Notes under the pieces: generated by a model
The model's input: only the letters and a program-made list of their open reading frames with translations
What the model was told of the DNA's origin: nothing
Databases searched by the model: none
Position numbers and translations under genes: made by a program
Source of the DNA: Proteobacteria bacterium SG_bin4
Lineage (GTDB): Bacteria > Pseudomonadota > Gammaproteobacteria > Burkholderiales > Nitrosomonadaceae
Direction of reading: 5' to 3'
Assembly (NCBI GenBank): GCA_002083395.1
Contig: LWDH01000045.1
Span: 1-54,765, forward strand
Length of the DNA stretch: 54,765 bases
Shown here: positions 36,201 to 45,600 of the stretch, in pieces
Layout: each line of letters starts with the position of its first letter
How positions within the stretch are numbered: the stretch's first letter is position 1

Positions 36201-37684
36201 TCCAGGATCGCAGCAGCGGCAGCGCTGCTGCCTCAACCGTTCCTCAAAGTCATTTTTATGATGCGAACGGCAACATGGTTCAGGAACATACCGAACGCCA
36301 CTTCGAATGGGATCATGTGAATCGCCTGAAAGTATTCCGCAACCAAATTGATACCAGTAAACCAAGCAGCTATGCCCTATATCTTTACGATGCAAGCGGC
36401 CAGCGAATAAAAAAACTGGTCGTCACCGGCAACCATTACCGTACCACGACTTACCTAGGTGCAGCATTTGAACACCACACCGAGCAGAATCTGAATGGCG
36501 CACAAAAACGAGAAAACTGCACGCTGCACGTCATGGATGACAAAAGCCGCATTGCGCTTGTACGAGTTGGACCTGCGTTTGATGACGATGGCGCAGCCGA
36601 GCACCCCATTCAGTATCACCTGGGTGACCACCTCGGTAGCAGCGCAATTGTTATGTCAGGAGAAGGCAACTGGATGAACCGCGAGGAATTCTTTCCCTAT
36701 GGCGAAACCAGTTTTGGCAGCTTTGGGAGAAAGCGGTATCGATTCACGGGAAAGGAAAGAGATGAAGAAAGTGGGCTATATTATCATCAAACACGTTACT
36801 ACTTAGGTTTCTACGCACGTTGGGTAAGTTGCGATTTACTAGGAGCAAAGGATGGTCTAAACTCATTTCAGTATGTAAGCAGCAATCCAATACGCCTAGT
36901 CGATCCAAGTGGACTCTCTGGCGAAGATGCAGGAATTTCTAGCAAAAAATCGGAGACTAATGAATCTCCTGCCACTCATATTATCGTGGTTGGTACTGAT
37001 TATATTAACGTACATAATAATCCTAAGAACTTCTCGAATGCTGCAGTTAGATACTTAAGCGGCAAAACAGAAGAACGATTTCGTGATAGGGTAAAACCAG
37101 GCGACAACATTGTAGTAATCGTTCCACCTGCTATGAAGTCAGTTTCAGGAACCCCCATGAATGACCTTAATCAGGCTCTATCAGATTTGCAATCTAGAAT
37201 TTATGATATTGTCGTGAGTATCGATGAAAAGGGCGATGAATGGGGAGAATTCAAAAATCGACCAACAGTTGAATTAGTTACGGTTGCTGGAAAGGATGTG
37301 GTTTCTAAAATCAATTCCTACAAAAATATCAAAACCTATGCCTATTTTGGACATGGCGCCTCGCGCCCCCTGTATGACAATACTCTCTTTGGTAATGCTG
37401 CTGAGTATGATCGATCAAGTTTCGCTCCTTCTCCATCGATTTTAATGTGCACATGCAATTCCTCGGCTTATGCAGAAGCACTTACTTCTCGTGTCGGTGG
37501 TGTATCGATAGGTGTGGAAGGGACGACATGGTTTCACTCTAGTGGAGTAATTAGTGCTGGTAAACAAGAAAATGGTAATCCTTCCCAAGGATGGAGATTC
37601 GAGGAAACTGATGCCGGAACGATTCATAAGACGCCATTTAATCTTACTAAAGTTCCAATTCTTCGTTCTTTGGATAAGATTTAG
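30287..37684 (+). CDS. TcB-TcC fusion: SpvB/TcdB/RHS toxin cocoon with C-terminal effector
   Basis: A 2465-residue protein. In order: SpvB N-terminal domain (about 1-300; KGGGALKGVGEKFSPDLHTG), FG-GAP/VCBS-like DANGDGRADLL repeats (about 360-690), TcdB middle and C regions, RHS/YD repeats, and the RHS core ending SCDLLGAKDGLN...VDPSGL near residue 2208. The Asp residues of that core match the self-cleavage site of TcC. In Tc toxins this shell encapsulates the effector and docks on TcA. The last about 257 residues are the variable effector: KTYAYFGHGAS (His2356) and SILMCTCNSS (Cys2388, Cys2390) followed by a GGVSIG strand resemble a clan CD cysteine peptidase. The effector DNA looks more AT-rich than the core. 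A short KPTTQ/KPSTQ low-complexity insert lies near residue 705. No signal peptide, as is normal for Tc proteins. Confidence 0.92.
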   Translation: MSNKAGSINDLIAVPKGGGALKGVGEKFSPDLHTGTGNFTVPIVVPPGRNGFQPQLNLGYSTGSGNGSFGLGWNLSIPGVTRLTSKGVPQYRDHGTEGNSDIFVLSGAEDLVEISQTNEIPRRYKPRTEGLFAKIERWTTDETDYWTVRSKDGLISTYGSAEPSKICTVSDPAEVSHIFSWRLTETTDPFGNRIVYEYHRDRSNENRKWDQLYLERISYVDLEGSNQAPFLVTVEFIYDDQPAPAGIIPEVSTKTRPDPFSDYRAGFEIRTRFRCKWIIVRTHPEKNQVTPVRAYELIYLDEIADKADLPLNGLSLLSRINVIGFNDQGEFSREMPPLDFGYTRFTPGNQKFSTLTGMDLPATSLANPNLELVDLFGHGLPDILELGDTARFWRNLGNGKFDRPKTMPSVPAGLRLSDSGVQMLDANGDGRADLLVTTGDRAGYYALDFNAEWNRKSWRPYVQAPSFNLEDPEVRLLDLTGDGISDVLRSSTSFECYFNDPESGWLPKNTRRIQRQSLDSFPNVNFSDPRVKFADLSGDGLQDIAWVHEGRIDYWPNLGYGRWGGRITMSIPDHLPFQFDPARVILGDVDGDGLADLLYVSDREVMLWINRCGNGFSEPLIIQGTPSVTNMDTVRLTDLHGTGVAGILWSRDTSSNGQPNHFFLDLTGDVKPYLLNRMDNNLGAITEVTYASSTKFYLRDQEKPTTQKKPSTQEEPTTGWRSTLPFPVQVVERVTVRDELSGGVLTTEYRYHHGYWDGVEREFRGFGMVEQLDTEVFDAYSGRALTGNIASLQQLLAQENFAPPILTRTWFHQGPIDPDGDGHWHAMDYQQEYWDGDPSLLSVFPETPNALQIQRDAQRSLRGSILRSEVYALDGSPLQDRPYTVTEHAYDVREEEAQDEPTRLRIFFPFNIAQRTTQWERGEEPQTQLTFISGYDDVGQPARQLTIACPRSWRTLQDTPADGFLATLTHTQYATTERAELYLRDRVARSRGFELTQTPNKSVLQLVKTNESNSELRLIAESLNFYDGTEDAATNYGAFEGLPNGQVGKFGALVRTEALVMTKAHLEAAYGQSIPPYLQPDIAFQSTDEYLPAFVSTLTPLAGYRYRQATQSNAEGYFVLTASKRYDFHNATGKGHGLTLAQRDPFGHETTIDYDAYQLLPVKVTGPTGFTTQAEYDMRVFQPKRVIDPNNNVSEVTYSPSGLMSKTWMRGKRDASPQDPRNSGDREIPSLVMEYDLRAYYDSKRLTPNDPQPVFVRAIRRVFYDSDPDDTGETIEAREYSDGFGRLLQTRTQGEDIRFGDSVFGGGNAILPLDQTVASNKAIIGIRNTDPALTNVIVSGWQRYDNKGRVIEKYEPFYDTGWVYQPEQEIQLGQHATMYYDPRGQVIRTVNPDDSEQRVIYGRPIDLDNPPLSPWDTNQFIPTPWEAYTYDPNDNAGRTHGDQEPHTFYTHHWNTPASIETDALGRTIRAVARHRESPYEDGTLPPIEEHTTRSTYDIQGNLLQIRDALGRIAFEYQYDLAQHPLRTESIDAGRKLLVLDATGNPIESRDAKGALTLHTYDTLNRPTHLWARDDQNDPMSLREQLFYDHDITNPSDADHDTANNLLGKLWRHHDEAGIVTIPSYDFKSNILESARQVVSDDFMLASFRAQTGKEWKLQAPRLDWANPPDNLLDPINYRTRSGFDALNRIKWSEYPEAANGERYRLRPIYNRAGVLEQVDLEGPLDTTGQGSRKPYVHYIAYNAKGQRTLIAYGNGIMTRYAYDPLTFRLARLRSDRFDFPSAPSPEYLHFQPQGAPLQDIAYWYDLAGNILGMLDRTSGCGVAGNPEAIHNQGELREKLVSGDALQRCFEYDSLYRLISATGRESSDIPIPRSWSDKPRNGYNSGRHGTPDQDNAPHLTALYWEEYRYDAAGNMLTLRHNQSTQRNGSTGWETTWSRHFGMDGHTPDGWRREIADHLTDDWGNQPSNRLTHVQDRSSGSAAASTVPQSHFYDANGNMVQEHTERHFEWDHVNRLKVFRNQIDTSKPSSYALYLYDASGQRIKKLVVTGNHYRTTTYLGAAFEHHTEQNLNGAQKRENCTLHVMDDKSRIALVRVGPAFDDDGAAEHPIQYHLGDHLGSSAIVMSGEGNWMNREEFFPYGETSFGSFGRKRYRFTGKERDEESGLYYHQTRYYLGFYARWVSCDLLGAKDGLNSFQYVSSNPIRLVDPSGLSGEDAGISSKKSETNESPATHIIVVGTDYINVHNNPKNFSNAAVRYLSGKTEERFRDRVKPGDNIVVIVPPAMKSVSGTPMNDLNQALSDLQSRIYDIVVSIDEKGDEWGEFKNRPTVELVTVAGKDVVSKINSYKNIKTYAYFGHGASRPLYDNTLFGNAAEYDRSSFAPSPSILMCTCNSSAYAEALTSRVGGVSIGVEGTTWFHSSGVISAGKQENGNPSQGWRFEETDAGTIHKTPFNLTKVPILRSLDKI

Positions 37685-37720
37685 GCTGAACCCGTTATTT
37701 TGCTACCAAAGTAATAGAAT

Positions 37721-39568
37721 ATGTCTTTCCCAATCGAAATCGACGTCACAAAACTACTCATAACCCGCTTTAAGGTTTCAAATGCTATTTCTTCATGGTG
37801 GTTGACTGAGCAAAAGAATTCGATCAATTTTGAGGCTGGAACTTACCAAGTTGCACTCTCCAGTAATCTTGTTCCGCCAGTTGAATTTGAAGTTCTCGCG
37901 GATGGAACGGTGTCTTACTCGGAAGCGTTCGCAACCATCCTGGATGGCCGTGGCAGTAACCGGCTTATCGTCAAAGGCTTTCCTGTTACATTGGATGCGA
38001 CCGCATTATCGGGGAAATCGCGTTTGTTTGATTTGATTAACGTGCATGACGCCATCTCTGCTGAAATTATCCAATCTATCAATATTTTACCGGGTAGCTA
38101 TCAGTTTCGATTTCACGCCAAGCGCGAATTCATCATTGATTTTACAGTAAGCGCTGCTGGTGCAGTGGAGTGCTTGTCAAACAATGCAACGGTCAGTGGA
38201 AATTCGATCCGGTTTCATGGTTTTCCCATCAACATCGACGCCAGATCGCTTTCCTATAAAAACCTCATTATCCCAGGGATCACGCCTGATTTTATTAACA
38301 CCGAGGTCATGTCTGCCCAACCGTTTCAGCTACTGCCGGGTGAATACTCTGTGCAATATCAGTCCGGTTTCTATGCTGACTTTCGCTTTCAGGTAACATC
38401 GGCTGGAACAGTCACCTATAAAACAGATTTCGATACGTTTCTGAAAGGCAGAGATACTTCCATGCTGATCTTGGCAGGATTGGCCATCACGATTGATGCT
38501 AGAGCCCTTACTTTTAAAAAATTAATTGTGCTTGCCGGAATACCCGATTCACAATTTATCAGCACGGATACGATGCATGAGCAGCCGTTCCACTTGCTGC
38601 CGGGTGAATACTTTGTGCAATACCAGTCCGGCCCTCCCGCTGATTTCAGCTTTCATGTCACTCCATCAGGAACAGTCACCTATAAATCAGATTTCGATAC
38701 GTTTTTGAAAGGTAGAGATACGCCCGAGCTGATCTTGGCAGGATTGGCCATCACGATTGATGCCAGAGCCCTGACATTTAAGAAATTAATTGTGCTTGCC
38801 GGAACGCCCGATTTTCAATTTATCAGCACGGAAACGATGCACGAGCAACCGTTCCAGCTACTACCGGGTGAATACTTTGCGCAATATCAGTCCGGCTCTC
38901 CCGCAGATTTCACATATCGAATAATTCCTAATGGAACGGTCTCTTATGACTCGGATTCCGAGAATTTCTTGCAGGGAAAAGGGAGCGCTGTTTTAACGAT
39001 CGTTGGCTTGAAAGTTATGATCCATGCAAACCGTTTCCCCCAAGGTGTTTTAATGGTTGGTCAGGATCAATTATGGATAAAGCGTGAAGAACTTCATCTA
39101 CTCCCTGGTTTGTATTTATTCCAACAAGGCTCCGGCGAACCGGCAAATTTCGAGGTCAAGCTCGGAAAAAACGGGATATTTTCTTACGAAAACAGATTTG
39201 ATGTAAAAAGTGATGGCTTTTTACGGGGAAGTGGTTCAGCAGAGTTAGAGATTCTTGGTTATTCGTTGTGGATCGATGTCAGTGGAGTTCAAAATGTGAC
39301 AGTTCGACTGTTACCCTTTGGAGATGGCATTAATGCACCTTTACAACTGATACCCATTCTGCCCTATCAAAAAATGTCTTTAGAAATACAAACCGCAGCC
39401 AAACCGACTGCTTATTTTGATGTAAAACAAAACGGCACTTTATTTTTATATGAAGATTACCCCTTTGCTACACTTGAACAGCGAGATGGAGTGGCTTTAA
39501 TTCGATTGATACTGGACACATTCAGAACCAAGCGGCCGTGTAGACCGCCTGTGATGGAGAAGCTGTGA
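37721..39568 (+). CDS. Repeat protein of unknown function between TcB-TcC and TcA
   Basis: This 615-residue protein consists of about seven units of roughly 80-88 residues. Each has a core like LLPGEYFVQYQSGxPADFxFxVTxxGTVTYKxxFDTFLKGRDTxxLILAG (units begin near residues 37, 120, 203, 291, 379, 460 and 545). Units 3 to 5 are almost identical; the outer ones are diverged. The pattern of short strands suggests an all-beta solenoid or bead chain. There is no signal peptide and no family was recognised. It starts 36 bp after the TcB-TcC stop and ends 36 bp before TcA, so it belongs to the toxin operon. A spacer, receptor-binding or assembly role is speculation. Confidence 0.75.
   Translation: MSFPIEIDVTKLLITRFKVSNAISSWWLTEQKNSINFEAGTYQVALSSNLVPPVEFEVLADGTVSYSEAFATILDGRGSNRLIVKGFPVTLDATALSGKSRLFDLINVHDAISAEIIQSINILPGSYQFRFHAKREFIIDFTVSAAGAVECLSNNATVSGNSIRFHGFPINIDARSLSYKNLIIPGITPDFINTEVMSAQPFQLLPGEYSVQYQSGFYADFRFQVTSAGTVTYKTDFDTFLKGRDTSMLILAGLAITIDARALTFKKLIVLAGIPDSQFISTDTMHEQPFHLLPGEYFVQYQSGPPADFSFHVTPSGTVTYKSDFDTFLKGRDTPELILAGLAITIDARALTFKKLIVLAGTPDFQFISTETMHEQPFQLLPGEYFAQYQSGSPADFTYRIIPNGTVSYDSDSENFLQGKGSAVLTIVGLKVMIHANRFPQGVLMVGQDQLWIKREELHLLPGLYLFQQGSGEPANFEVKLGKNGIFSYENRFDVKSDGFLRGSGSAELEILGYSLWIDVSGVQNVTVRLLPFGDGINAPLQLIPILPYQKMSLEIQTAAKPTAYFDVKQNGTLFLYEDYPFATLEQRDGVALIRLILDTFRTKRPCRPPVMEKL
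38318..38912 (+). repeat. 264-bp in-frame tandem repeat
   Basis: The phrase encoding LLPGEY recurs at 38333, 38597 and 38861, exactly 264 bp apart, and most of the intervening sequence is nearly identical. This indicates recent duplication inside the repeat protein gene and potential for copy-number change by recombination. Confidence 0.85.
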
Positions 39569-39604
39569 AAGTTTAACCTGCATACTCATAAAGAGGACAA
39601 TCCT

Positions 39605-42600
39605 ATGGCTAAAAAATTAACATCACCGGCTGATCGAAAACCAAACGACCCAGATGGCCCAAATGGCCCAGAAATTCCAGAAGTCATTATCGAAATCAGC
39701 AATGTATCGACTGATAACTCGCGAAAAGGTCTAGAGGATGTGATTACTGTGGCTGTAACTCAGGTAATGGCGGTTGTGGATACTATTACCATTGTTATTT
39801 CCCAATCAGACTTACCTGAATATACTGTCAATGCACACAAGGTAAACGTAAGTAGAAACGAGAGTGATTGGATCGCGAAAATAAAATTTCGTAAATCAGG
39901 TAAAGCAACATTAGTAGCCAATGCACAATGGCATGATACAACAGAGTTTGAAGCTCATACATCCCAATCATCAAGTAAAACAATACAAGTCAAACCAACT
40001 GAGCGCGCTATTAATCAAGTCATCTTCGACGATCAAGTGGCCGCAGATAATGAAATTCCATTACCAATCGAAATCGGCATTCCAGTACAAGCAATTTCCT
40101 TGTCGGTTGATGCTTGGTTACCTGTTACGACCATAACCGCAGAGTGCGAAATAAATGAAAAAACAACTGTTCAAGCAATTCTTGGAGTAGTTGAATTAAG
40201 CCCTTTTGTTCCAGCAGAACCACTTATTTTTCCTGCAATCGCAGCACAAAAAGAAGAATTGACTTTAATCATTAAAGATACCGATTACTTCGGAGTAACC
40301 CATGAGACGCCTATAAAATTCAGAACAAAGGAATTAAATCCACCTGAATTAGTAATTTTCGAACCAAAGGAAGATCAAAGGTATCTGGCTCAAACTTTGA
40401 TTTCTAAAGCAAGTCCAGTAAAGGTTAAATGCCGAGGTACTGCTAGAGATATTCAACGGGGTATTGAATCTTTTACATATTCATATTCGGATCAAAGCAA
40501 CATTCCAATTGAAGTCAACGCTGATAACACCTGGAATTTTGATCTGAATGTCACTAGCTTAGGATTCCATGAGCTATTTCTGAATGCATCAGACAAAGCT
40601 GGAAATAAAACTACCAAGCGGCTGCAATTTGAAGTTGCACCTAATTTTAAAGCTAAATCAATTGATGAATTACTAAGCCCTTCTTCGTATTTAAGCGAAC
40701 TACAACGGTTTGTGCGCAATTTTTTGATACTTAGTGACGATAATCCAATTGCAGTTGGCACCAGTGATTTAGTGAATGCTTTTAAACAGAAATTCGGCGA
40801 CATAGCACTCATAAATAACCCAGAGTCACAGTATTTAGTATCAGAATTACTATTCCCAATCCGGCTTCTACGCGATATCGACTTGTCTTCGACGCCTAGT
40901 TCCACAGATTTTTTAGATTCAGCTGGGTTAATTGCATATTGGAATTTTGCAGAGCTACTAAACAGCAGCTCAACAACCTTAATTGATATTGGTAGTCGCT
41001 TTGGTTTGAATGGCATATATCATGGATTAGATATTGGAAAAATGGCCGGAAAACCGGGTACCGACCTTGAAGGAGCATTTGTTTTAGATGGAAACTCATA
41101 TGCTGAAGTAGAAGTACGACAAAATGATAAATCGGCCGCGCTTGAATTAAGTCTTAACAATCGTGATTTCAGCGTATCTTTATGGCTATATCTTGAAGAG
41201 TCCAGTAGCGGTAACTGGAGGCAAATAGTCTACAAAGGAAATGATGTTGGTGGAAATACTGCGTGTGGTATTTGGTTAGACCAAAACACAAACAAGGTGC
41301 TTTTCAAAATTCTTGTTGCCATAGCTGGTTCAAATCTTACAGCAGTCGTAAGTTGTCAATCATCAAATGAAATACCTATTGGTCGCTGGACACACATTGT
41401 ATGTATAAAGACCCAGAGCCGGATGCAGATATGGATAAATGGGCGATTGGATAACGAAGTGTTTCCAAGTTCTTTAAATGTAATAGATCCAGGCACTGTT
41501 CCTGTTCCTGTTCCTGTGAAAATACCAAAGAAAAGAACTAAAAATGAAAATCGAAAAGGTTCTTCTAGCATTTTTAGTTTAGACAAAACTCTGGCGCTTC
41601 CGACATTTGGAAATTTTTATATCGGCAAAAGTCCTAATGCCAACAGCTTTAAGGGCGGGATTGCAGAAGTTCGTATCTATGGATTTAGATTGGATCCACA
41701 AACAATAACGCAACTTGCAGTAAGCCGTTTCTTAAACTTTGGCAGATCGCAATTACTGCATGATTATTTACTTTCTGCATATGAACAACTATTGCGGAAC
41801 CATGGCACATCATTAGAAGAGTTTCGCAGGCTTAACGCTCTTAGTACTACAGAGCGTACGCTTCTTGCGGATAAGCTCGGGGTCCTGCCTGATTCTCTTG
41901 AAGAATTTTTGATTACCGATCGTACGCAACAAGATCCAGAAATTTTTGAGCAGTGGCTTGCAGATACTTTTGGTTTGCCGACATCGTTTACCCCAATTGC
42001 TTCCAGCATTACCTCGATTTTCCCCAAACTGACGTTAAAACAACAACTAAGAATCTTGATTCGTTGGCAAACTGAGGATGCTACAAGATCCGTGCCTGAT
42101 TTAGATCCCGATCTAAGCGATATTGCAGATATTTCAGAAAAAGAATTTGAATGGATTTCCTTATTTCGTCAACGTGAGGCTGAGTTAACTTATAAATGGA
42201 ATGAGCTATCTAACCAGCTACATACCTCTGGAAATGTTCGCGATAGTGTGTCTGACATCTTTTCATCAGATGAGCTATCTAAGCTGGAGACTTTGCCAGA
42301 AAAAGAAAGTAACGGCGAGTCAATTGCACAAGAACTACTCCAATTCAATCTTGACTTGCCAATGTTTCGAAGTCTGACAAAATACCTTGCTCTTAAAGAT
42401 GCTCAGATGACGGGAATAGAAATTCAAGACCTCGCTCATTTATTGACCCAGATTTGGAAAGTACGCAAGCGCTACCCTGAGTGGAAAAAAAAGGAAACAG
42501 AACTTATTAGCCGTTTATGGCCTACTCAATCTAGCCCAGCCGCCTGGAAGCCCGGTTTCTTTAAACGGGATTTCTTGCCATGGAGAGGTAATGCTCAGCA

Positions 42601-45600
42601 GCGTGCAAATCTAGAATCTCGCCTCAACTTCAGATTAAATGCTTGGCAAGCGACCCAGAATGCCCGTGATTACGCAATTACTGAGACCCATCGGGTGACT
42701 TTGCCTATGCTCCGCGATAGATTACTGGGAATTTCTGATTTGCCCCTTGCTCAATCATTCCTAGACGATCTCACTGAACGATGGTTTGTCGATTTCGGAT
42801 CTAGTGGGCAAGTACTTATTACTCCTATTGAGCAAGCGATATCGAGTCTCCAATATCTGATCAATGGAGTAAGCAACCGCTGGTTCGAAGAAAATCATCC
42901 TGCGCATCGATGGATGATTCGAACTGATAAACTCGAATTGGCTAATAAACAATGGTCATGGATCGATAGCTACAGTCGCTGGCGGGCAGCCGTTCTGAAT
43001 TATTTATATCCTGAAAATGTACTTTATCCCGAGATGAGATTTAGTAACTCGAAAGGTAATTCGAAAGAATTCAGAATATTTCTAGATGTACTTCGAACGT
43101 TGCAACCAGCTTCTGAACCAAAGCTCAAAAAAGATTCTGGTTCTTCTTTTTATGCGGATGAGCAAAAGAAAATTTCTGATCCTGACGAAAAAGAATATTT
43201 TATGCCAATTGCTATGGGTCTAAGCTTTCAACGAGCCGGGATGCATATCGAGGCACTAGATTGGTTTAGAGTAGTTTATGATGCTTCGCTCCATTTCAAT
43301 GATAGACGTAAAGTAGAACGTCTAAAAGATGAATCAATAAATTCACCTTCCATTGTGCATTTTAACAATGAAAGCTGGGCCGCTGAACTTGAAGATCCCC
43401 ATGTTCAGGCGGACAAGGGTGGCAGCAGCAATCCATACACACGCTTTACCCTGTTTCAAATACTCCGCTGTACCTTGACTTTGGCAGATGATGCATTTGC
43501 ATCCGGTACACAAGATGGCCGGACCAAGGCGCTAGCGTTGTATCTGGAAGCCAACGATATTCTGAATTTTGACGAGCTAATGGATATACAACCTGCTGGC
43601 CCTGATCAAAGTTATTTACCAAGCCCTGTTCTTGCTTCATATCGTTCGCATACCGAATCTGCACTGAGAAAACTGAGGCGGGGTCTAAGTTTTTTAGGTA
43701 CCCCAATGATCTCAGACTTGGCTCGCAATGCAGGGAATGGAGTGCTATCAAACCTAGTCAGACCAACTCCCTATCGGTCTCGGGTATTACTGGATCGTGC
43801 CAAGCAGCTTATTTCACAAGCACAACAACTAGAATCACAGTATCTTTCAGCGATCGAACGAGGTGATAGTGAAGCAGAAAAATTAATGGGGGGTGGTTTT
43901 GGTGTTGAAATCGCTAAGCAGACAGTAGAACTGCGAAAATTATATGTTCGGGAAGCACTGAATAGCAAAATATCAGCTGAATTACAAAAGACCCGATCTC
44001 AAATTCAATTGGATCGTTACCAAGAATGGTTGTCAGCTGGCATTACTGAGAATGAGCGTTTACAAATTGAGTCTATTGAAAAGATTGATACATGGCGGCA
44101 AGTCAGCAATGTTGCTGACGCCGTCGTTACTGCATCTCAGGCAGCCCAAACGGCTGCAGGATTAATTGATCTTTTCCAATCTTTTGGAGCAAAAGCCGCC
44201 ATAGCAGGTGCTATAGGGACTGCTGTAACCGCTAGGAGCGCAGCGCAAGGCTTTATAATTGCAAATGAAACTAAAAATCAACTAAGTAGCATCCGCGCCT
44301 CCCAAGAACGCCGTCAACAGGAATGGCAACTACAGCGTGACTTGGCTGATCAGGATATTTTGATTGGTAACGCTCAGATTGATCAGGCAAATGATCGTGT
44401 CTTGATAGCTGAACAAGAATCAACGATTGCAACCACCCAACTTAATCAAGCACAGCAAATGTTGGCTTTTCACAACGAAAAACCTACCAGTGTAAAGTTT
44501 TATCAATGGCTGATAGGCGAACTTTCGCAGGTTTACGCTGTATTTTTACGATTGGCAACTGCAGCGGCAAAACAAGCTGAACTGCAATGGGCGTTTGAAC
44601 GGCAGGAATCTGCTGTTGGATTAATTAAAACGGATTATTGGCAAGTGGCAGCATCCAGTGCTGCTGCAGCAACATCGGATAGCGAAAACGATAAAGCTAT
44701 TAACCCCAGAGGTATTACCGGCTCTGCTCGTTTGTTGCAGGATATCTATTTACTCGATGAGCGTGCTTTTAGTTCAGAACGTCGCTTATTGAATCTTACC
44801 CAGAGTTTTTCACTCGCAAATTTGATGCCCATCGAGTTTGAAACATTTCGCCGTACCGGCTCACTCACATTTGCAATGCCGATGCAATGGTTTGATGAAG
44901 GTTTTCCAGGGCATTATATGCGCCTGATCAAGAAGGTGCGTATCTCTGTGGCAGCTTTGATTCCACCAAATTTAGGTATCCGTGCGACGCTTGCCAATGG
45001 TGGATTTTCCCGTGTAGTAACTGCGGATTTTGGCTACCCGACTGTGGTCATTCGCCAAGACCCGCAATTAGTTGCGTTAACTTCGCCAATCAGCGCTACA
45101 GGTGTCTTTGAATTGGATCAGCAAAGCGAATTGCTTTATCCCTTTGAAGGAACGGGGGTCGACACGACTTGGTTCCTTGAGTTACCCCCCGCCGGTAATC
45201 CCTTTGACTTTGATTCATTAATGGATGTCGTGATATCAATTGACTATACAGCTCAATTCAGTCCAGAGTTACGAGATCGGGTTATGAAGCAGCTTCCTCG
45301 ACAATTTAGTGGAGACCGGGCTTTTAGTATTCGACGAGATTTTCCTGATATTTGGTATGATCTAAGCAATCCTAATAGTGAGAGTGCTTCATTCGCAATT
45401 CCTGTTTCCAGACGCAACTTTCCACCTGGACTCACTGAGCTTCAAATTAAGGAGATAGCCTTGTCTGCTCGCGCTACAGACGGATCTGCCTGCACATTTC
45501 AAGCAAAGCTATCCATTACATTACCTGATCAATCCACCCGTGCAGGGGGATCGATTCCTTCGATCGGCGGTATCGCTAGCAGTCGTCATGCTGCTGGAGC

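Noticed and set aside
37721..39568. CRISPR-like array because of the regular repeats
   Set aside because: The period is 264 bp, in frame, and the units are coding and diverged; there are no short repeats with unique spacers and no cas genes.
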